NCBI RefSeq assembly: GCF_003260265.1 | Contig: NZ_QITQ01000007.1 | Span: 1-64,000 of the forward strand | Direction of reading: 5' to 3' | DNA length: 64,000 bases | Source of the DNA: Roseovarius amoyensis | GTDB lineage: Bacteria > Pseudomonadota > Alphaproteobacteria > Rhodobacterales > Rhodobacteraceae | In this document: positions 61,936-64,000 of the stretch, one piece after another | How the letters are laid out: each line of letters begins with the position of its first letter | How positions within the stretch are numbered: position 1 is the first letter of the stretch | Program-made: the position numbers and the translations under genes | Notes under the pieces: model-generated | Databases searched by the model: none | What the model saw: the letters and a program-made list of their open reading frames with translations, nothing else | Told to the model about the DNA's origin: nothing

Positions 61936-63677
61936 GCGCCTTTCTCGGCGTCGAATGCTCGCTGACCGGGCGGCGCTGGCAAGGCCCCGGAGCAGAGGCA
62001 GAGCGCCTGGCCGAGACCATCGCCCAGACCGCCGCCCTACCCCGCCCTATCTGCCAGACCCTGGCGCGGCTGGGCATTCCGGCATCCGAGGCTGCCGCAT
62101 ACCTGGAACCGCGCCTGCGCGACCTGATGCCAGACCCGCACCGGCTGAAGGACATGCAGGCGGCGGCGGAACGGTTCCTGTCCGAGGTCGCGCGCAGCGG
62201 GCGCATCGCGATCTTTGCCGATTACGATGTCGATGGCGGCGCCTCGGCCGCGCTGCTGATCGACTGGCTGCGCCAGATGGGGCGCAAGGCGACGCTCTAT
62301 ATCCCCGACCGCATCGACGAGGGCTATGGCCCCAACCCGCCGGCGATGGCGCAGCTTGCCGCTGATCATGACCTGATTGTCTGCGTCGATTGCGGCACGC
62401 TCAGCCACGAGGCGGTGGCGGCGGCGCAGGGTGCCGATGTCGTCATCCTCGACCACCACCTGGGCGGCGACACCCTGCCCGACGCGGTGGCGGTGGTGAA
62501 CCCCAACCGACAGGACGAAACCGGCGATCTGAGCCACCTGTGCGCCGCCGCGGTGGTGTTCCTGATGCTGGTCGAGGCCGGGCGTCAACTGCGCGCCAAG
62601 GGCCAGAAAGGCCCCGACCTGATGGAGCTGCTCGACCTGGTGGCGTTGGCGACGGTGGCGGACGTGGCGCCGCTGGTGGGCGTCAACCGCGCCTTCGTGC
62701 GCGCGGGGCTGCAGGTCATGGCCCGGCGCGGCCGGCCCGGCCTGGCGGCGCTGGCCGATATCGCCAGGCTGGACGCGCCGCCCGACGCGCATCACCTGGG
62801 CTTTGTCCTGGGGCCACGGATCAACGCCGGCGGTCGGGTCGGCCGGGCCGACCTGGGCGCGCGCCTGCTGGCCTGCCCCGACCGGGCCGAGGCCGAGGCG
62901 CTGGCCGAGCGGCTGCACCAGCTCAACGCCGAACGTCAGGAGATCGAGCGCGCAGTGCGCGACGCCGCCCTTGCCCAGGCCGAGGAGCGCGGCCTCGACG
63001 CACCGCTGGTCTGGGCGGCGGGCGAAGGCTGGCATCCCGGCGTCGTCGGCATCGTCGCCTCGCGCCTCAAGGAGGTCACGAACCGCCCCGCCGTGGTGAT
63101 CGGGCTGGACGGGGACGAGGGCAAGGGCTCTGGCCGGTCGGTGGCGGGCGTCGACCTTGGCCACGCGATACAGCGGCTGGCGGCCGAGGGGCTGCTGATC
63201 AAGGGCGGCGGGCACAAGATGGCCGCCGGGCTGACCGTGGCGCGAGAGCGGCTGGAGGCCGCCATGGAGCGGCTGTCGGAGTTGCTGGCGCGTCAGGGCG
63301 CGGGCGCGGCCGGGCCGCGTGTGCTGGCGCTGGACGGGCTGCTGATGCCGGGTGCGGCCACGCCCGAGCTGATCGAACAGATCGCCACCGCCGGCCCCTT
63401 TGGCGCCGGGGCGCCCGCGCCGCGCTATGCCTTTGCCGACATGGGGCTGCGGTTCGCCAAGCGCGTCGGGGAAAGCCACCTGAAACTGCGGGTCGGAGAC
63501 GGGTCAGGCGGACAGATCGACGTCATCGCCTTCGGCGCGTTCGAGGGCCCGCTCGGCCCGGCGCTGGAACGTCATGACGGCGCGCGTTTTCATCTGGCCG
63601 GGCGGCTGGAGATCAACCGCTGGGGCGGGCGCAGCACCGTGCAGATGCGCCTCGAAGACGCCGCACCCGCCGGCTGA
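61932..63677 (+). CDS. recJ: Single-stranded-DNA exonuclease RecJ
   Basis: A 581-residue 5'-3' exonuclease acting in recombination and mismatch repair. DHH-family motifs are FADYDVDGGASAALL (motif I), CVDCGT, and ILDHHLGG (motif III); the DHHA1 domain has IKGGGHKMAAGLT. It starts with GTG, overlapping the glpX stop. Full length for the family, without the C-terminal extension of some RecJ. No terminator was recognised before the tRNA gene. Confidence 0.94.
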   Translation: MSAFLGVECSLTGRRWQGPGAEAERLAETIAQTAALPRPICQTLARLGIPASEAAAYLEPRLRDLMPDPHRLKDMQAAAERFLSEVARSGRIAIFADYDVDGGASAALLIDWLRQMGRKATLYIPDRIDEGYGPNPPAMAQLAADHDLIVCVDCGTLSHEAVAAAQGADVVILDHHLGGDTLPDAVAVVNPNRQDETGDLSHLCAAAVVFLMLVEAGRQLRAKGQKGPDLMELLDLVALATVADVAPLVGVNRAFVRAGLQVMARRGRPGLAALADIARLDAPPDAHHLGFVLGPRINAGGRVGRADLGARLLACPDRAEAEALAERLHQLNAERQEIERAVRDAALAQAEERGLDAPLVWAAGEGWHPGVVGIVASRLKEVTNRPAVVIGLDGDEGKGSGRSVAGVDLGHAIQRLAAEGLLIKGGGHKMAAGLTVARERLEAAMERLSELLARQGAGAAGPRVLALDGLLMPGAATPELIEQIATAGPFGAGAPAPRYAFADMGLRFAKRVGESHLKLRVGDGSGGQIDVIAFGAFEGPLGPALERHDGARFHLAGRLEINRWGGRSTVQMRLEDAAPAG

Positions 63678-63813
63678 TCGGGCACCCCTGCCCCCTGATA
63701 CCCCCTGCCCCGCCGTTGCCCTGCAAAGACACGTGCCGCAGGCGCAAGATTCTGCATTTTGCCTCTTGCGCGGAGCCCCCCGTTTTAATAGGAACCGCCT
63801 CACGTCACGGCAT

Positions 63814-63888
63814 GGCCCGTTCGTCTATCGGTTAGGACGCCAGGTTTTCAACCTGGAAAGAGGGGTTCGACTCCCCTACGGGCTGCCA
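63814..63888 (+). tRNA. trnE: tRNA-Glu (anticodon UUC), CCA encoded
   Basis: 75 bases folding as a cloverleaf: acceptor GGCCCGT / ACGGGCT (one G-U), anticodon stem CCAGG / CCTGG with loop TTTTCAA giving TTC at 63847-63849, T-arm AGGGG-TTCGACT-CCCCT, and encoded 3' CCA (63886-63888). It decodes GAA/GAG glutamate codons. The remaining 112 bases to the window end show no feature. Confidence 0.95.
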
Positions 63889-64000
63889 CTTCATCTAAAT
63901 TGCTATTACTTTACATGGCCTTATAGCTGAAGGCACCCTCCTGTCAGCCAAGCTGTTGGCCCATAAGAGGCCAAGACCGCCCGTGCCTGTGTGCAACCCC

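Overview
The window looks like a chromosome segment of a GC-rich alphaproteobacterium, most likely Rhodobacterales (Roseobacter group). The support is a four-subunit sarcosine oxidase operon (soxB-D-A-G), dnaG followed by rpoD, the run hom-glpX-recJ, GANTC (CcrM-type) sites, and generally high-GC codon use. No species is assigned.

Left region (about 0.5-43 kb): a very large catabolic island working on CoA thioesters, bordered on the left by the end of an IS256-family insertion sequence. It encodes six acyl-CoA dehydrogenases, four crotonase-fold enzymes, four SDR dehydrogenases/reductases, one SCP2-type thiolase, four hotdog or hexapeptide thioesterase-like proteins, two unrelated acyl-CoA ligases, a FadH-like 2,4-dienoyl-CoA reductase, and three separate biotin-dependent acyl-CoA carboxylases. 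It also encodes an AtuA-family protein, an HMG-CoA-lyase-like enzyme and a free-standing citryl-CoA-lyase-like enzyme. The gene content recalls the acyclic-terpene (atu) and leucine/isovalerate (liu) pathways, in which a beta-methyl branch is removed by gamma-carboxylation, hydration and retro-aldol cleavage. It is arranged differently and contains extra steps. The substrate is unknown; a branched (terpenoid-like) or alicyclic acid is my inference.

The island is tied together by one DNA signal. Six intergenic regions (near 6.72, 8.97, 9.05, 16.15, 22.6 and 30.94 kb) carry the palindrome CTAAC-N4-GTTAG or a near match, usually between the -35 and -10 elements of recognisable promoters. The island encodes one ordinary TetR regulator and one exceptional protein in which two complete TetR units lie in a single reading frame. 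All three TetR units share the same recognition-helix residues (AGS[IV]YYHF) and a ligand-domain motif (SD[FY]TSAN[IV]R), so a common operator and related effectors are likely.

Transcription units of the island: (A) minus 6690-491 TetR, carboxyltransferase, hydratase, carboxylase alpha, ACAD; (B) minus 8911-6872 thiolase, SDR; (C) plus 9198-9809 PaaY-like; (D) minus 16069-9864 hydratase, AtuA-like, biotin carboxylase, biotin carrier, carboxyltransferase; (E) plus 16204-21189 two ACADs, SDR, hydratase, two thioesterases; (F) minus tandem TetR and plus 22670-27516 BadH-like SDR, CoA ligase, NmrA-like, AraC, thioesterase; (G) minus FadH-like and plus 30995-43014, a ten-gene operon that could form a complete activation-carboxylation-cleavage route.

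Right region (43-64 kb): conserved housekeeping and accessory genes. These are rpoD, dnaG, a small exported protein, sarcosine oxidase (folate-linked N-demethylation), a glutamate dehydrogenase, three Flp-pilus-like TadG/TadE genes, a membrane protein, a second-type TetR with its own palindrome, a small lipoprotein, homoserine dehydrogenase, class II fructose-bisphosphatase, RecJ, and tRNA-Glu(UUC).
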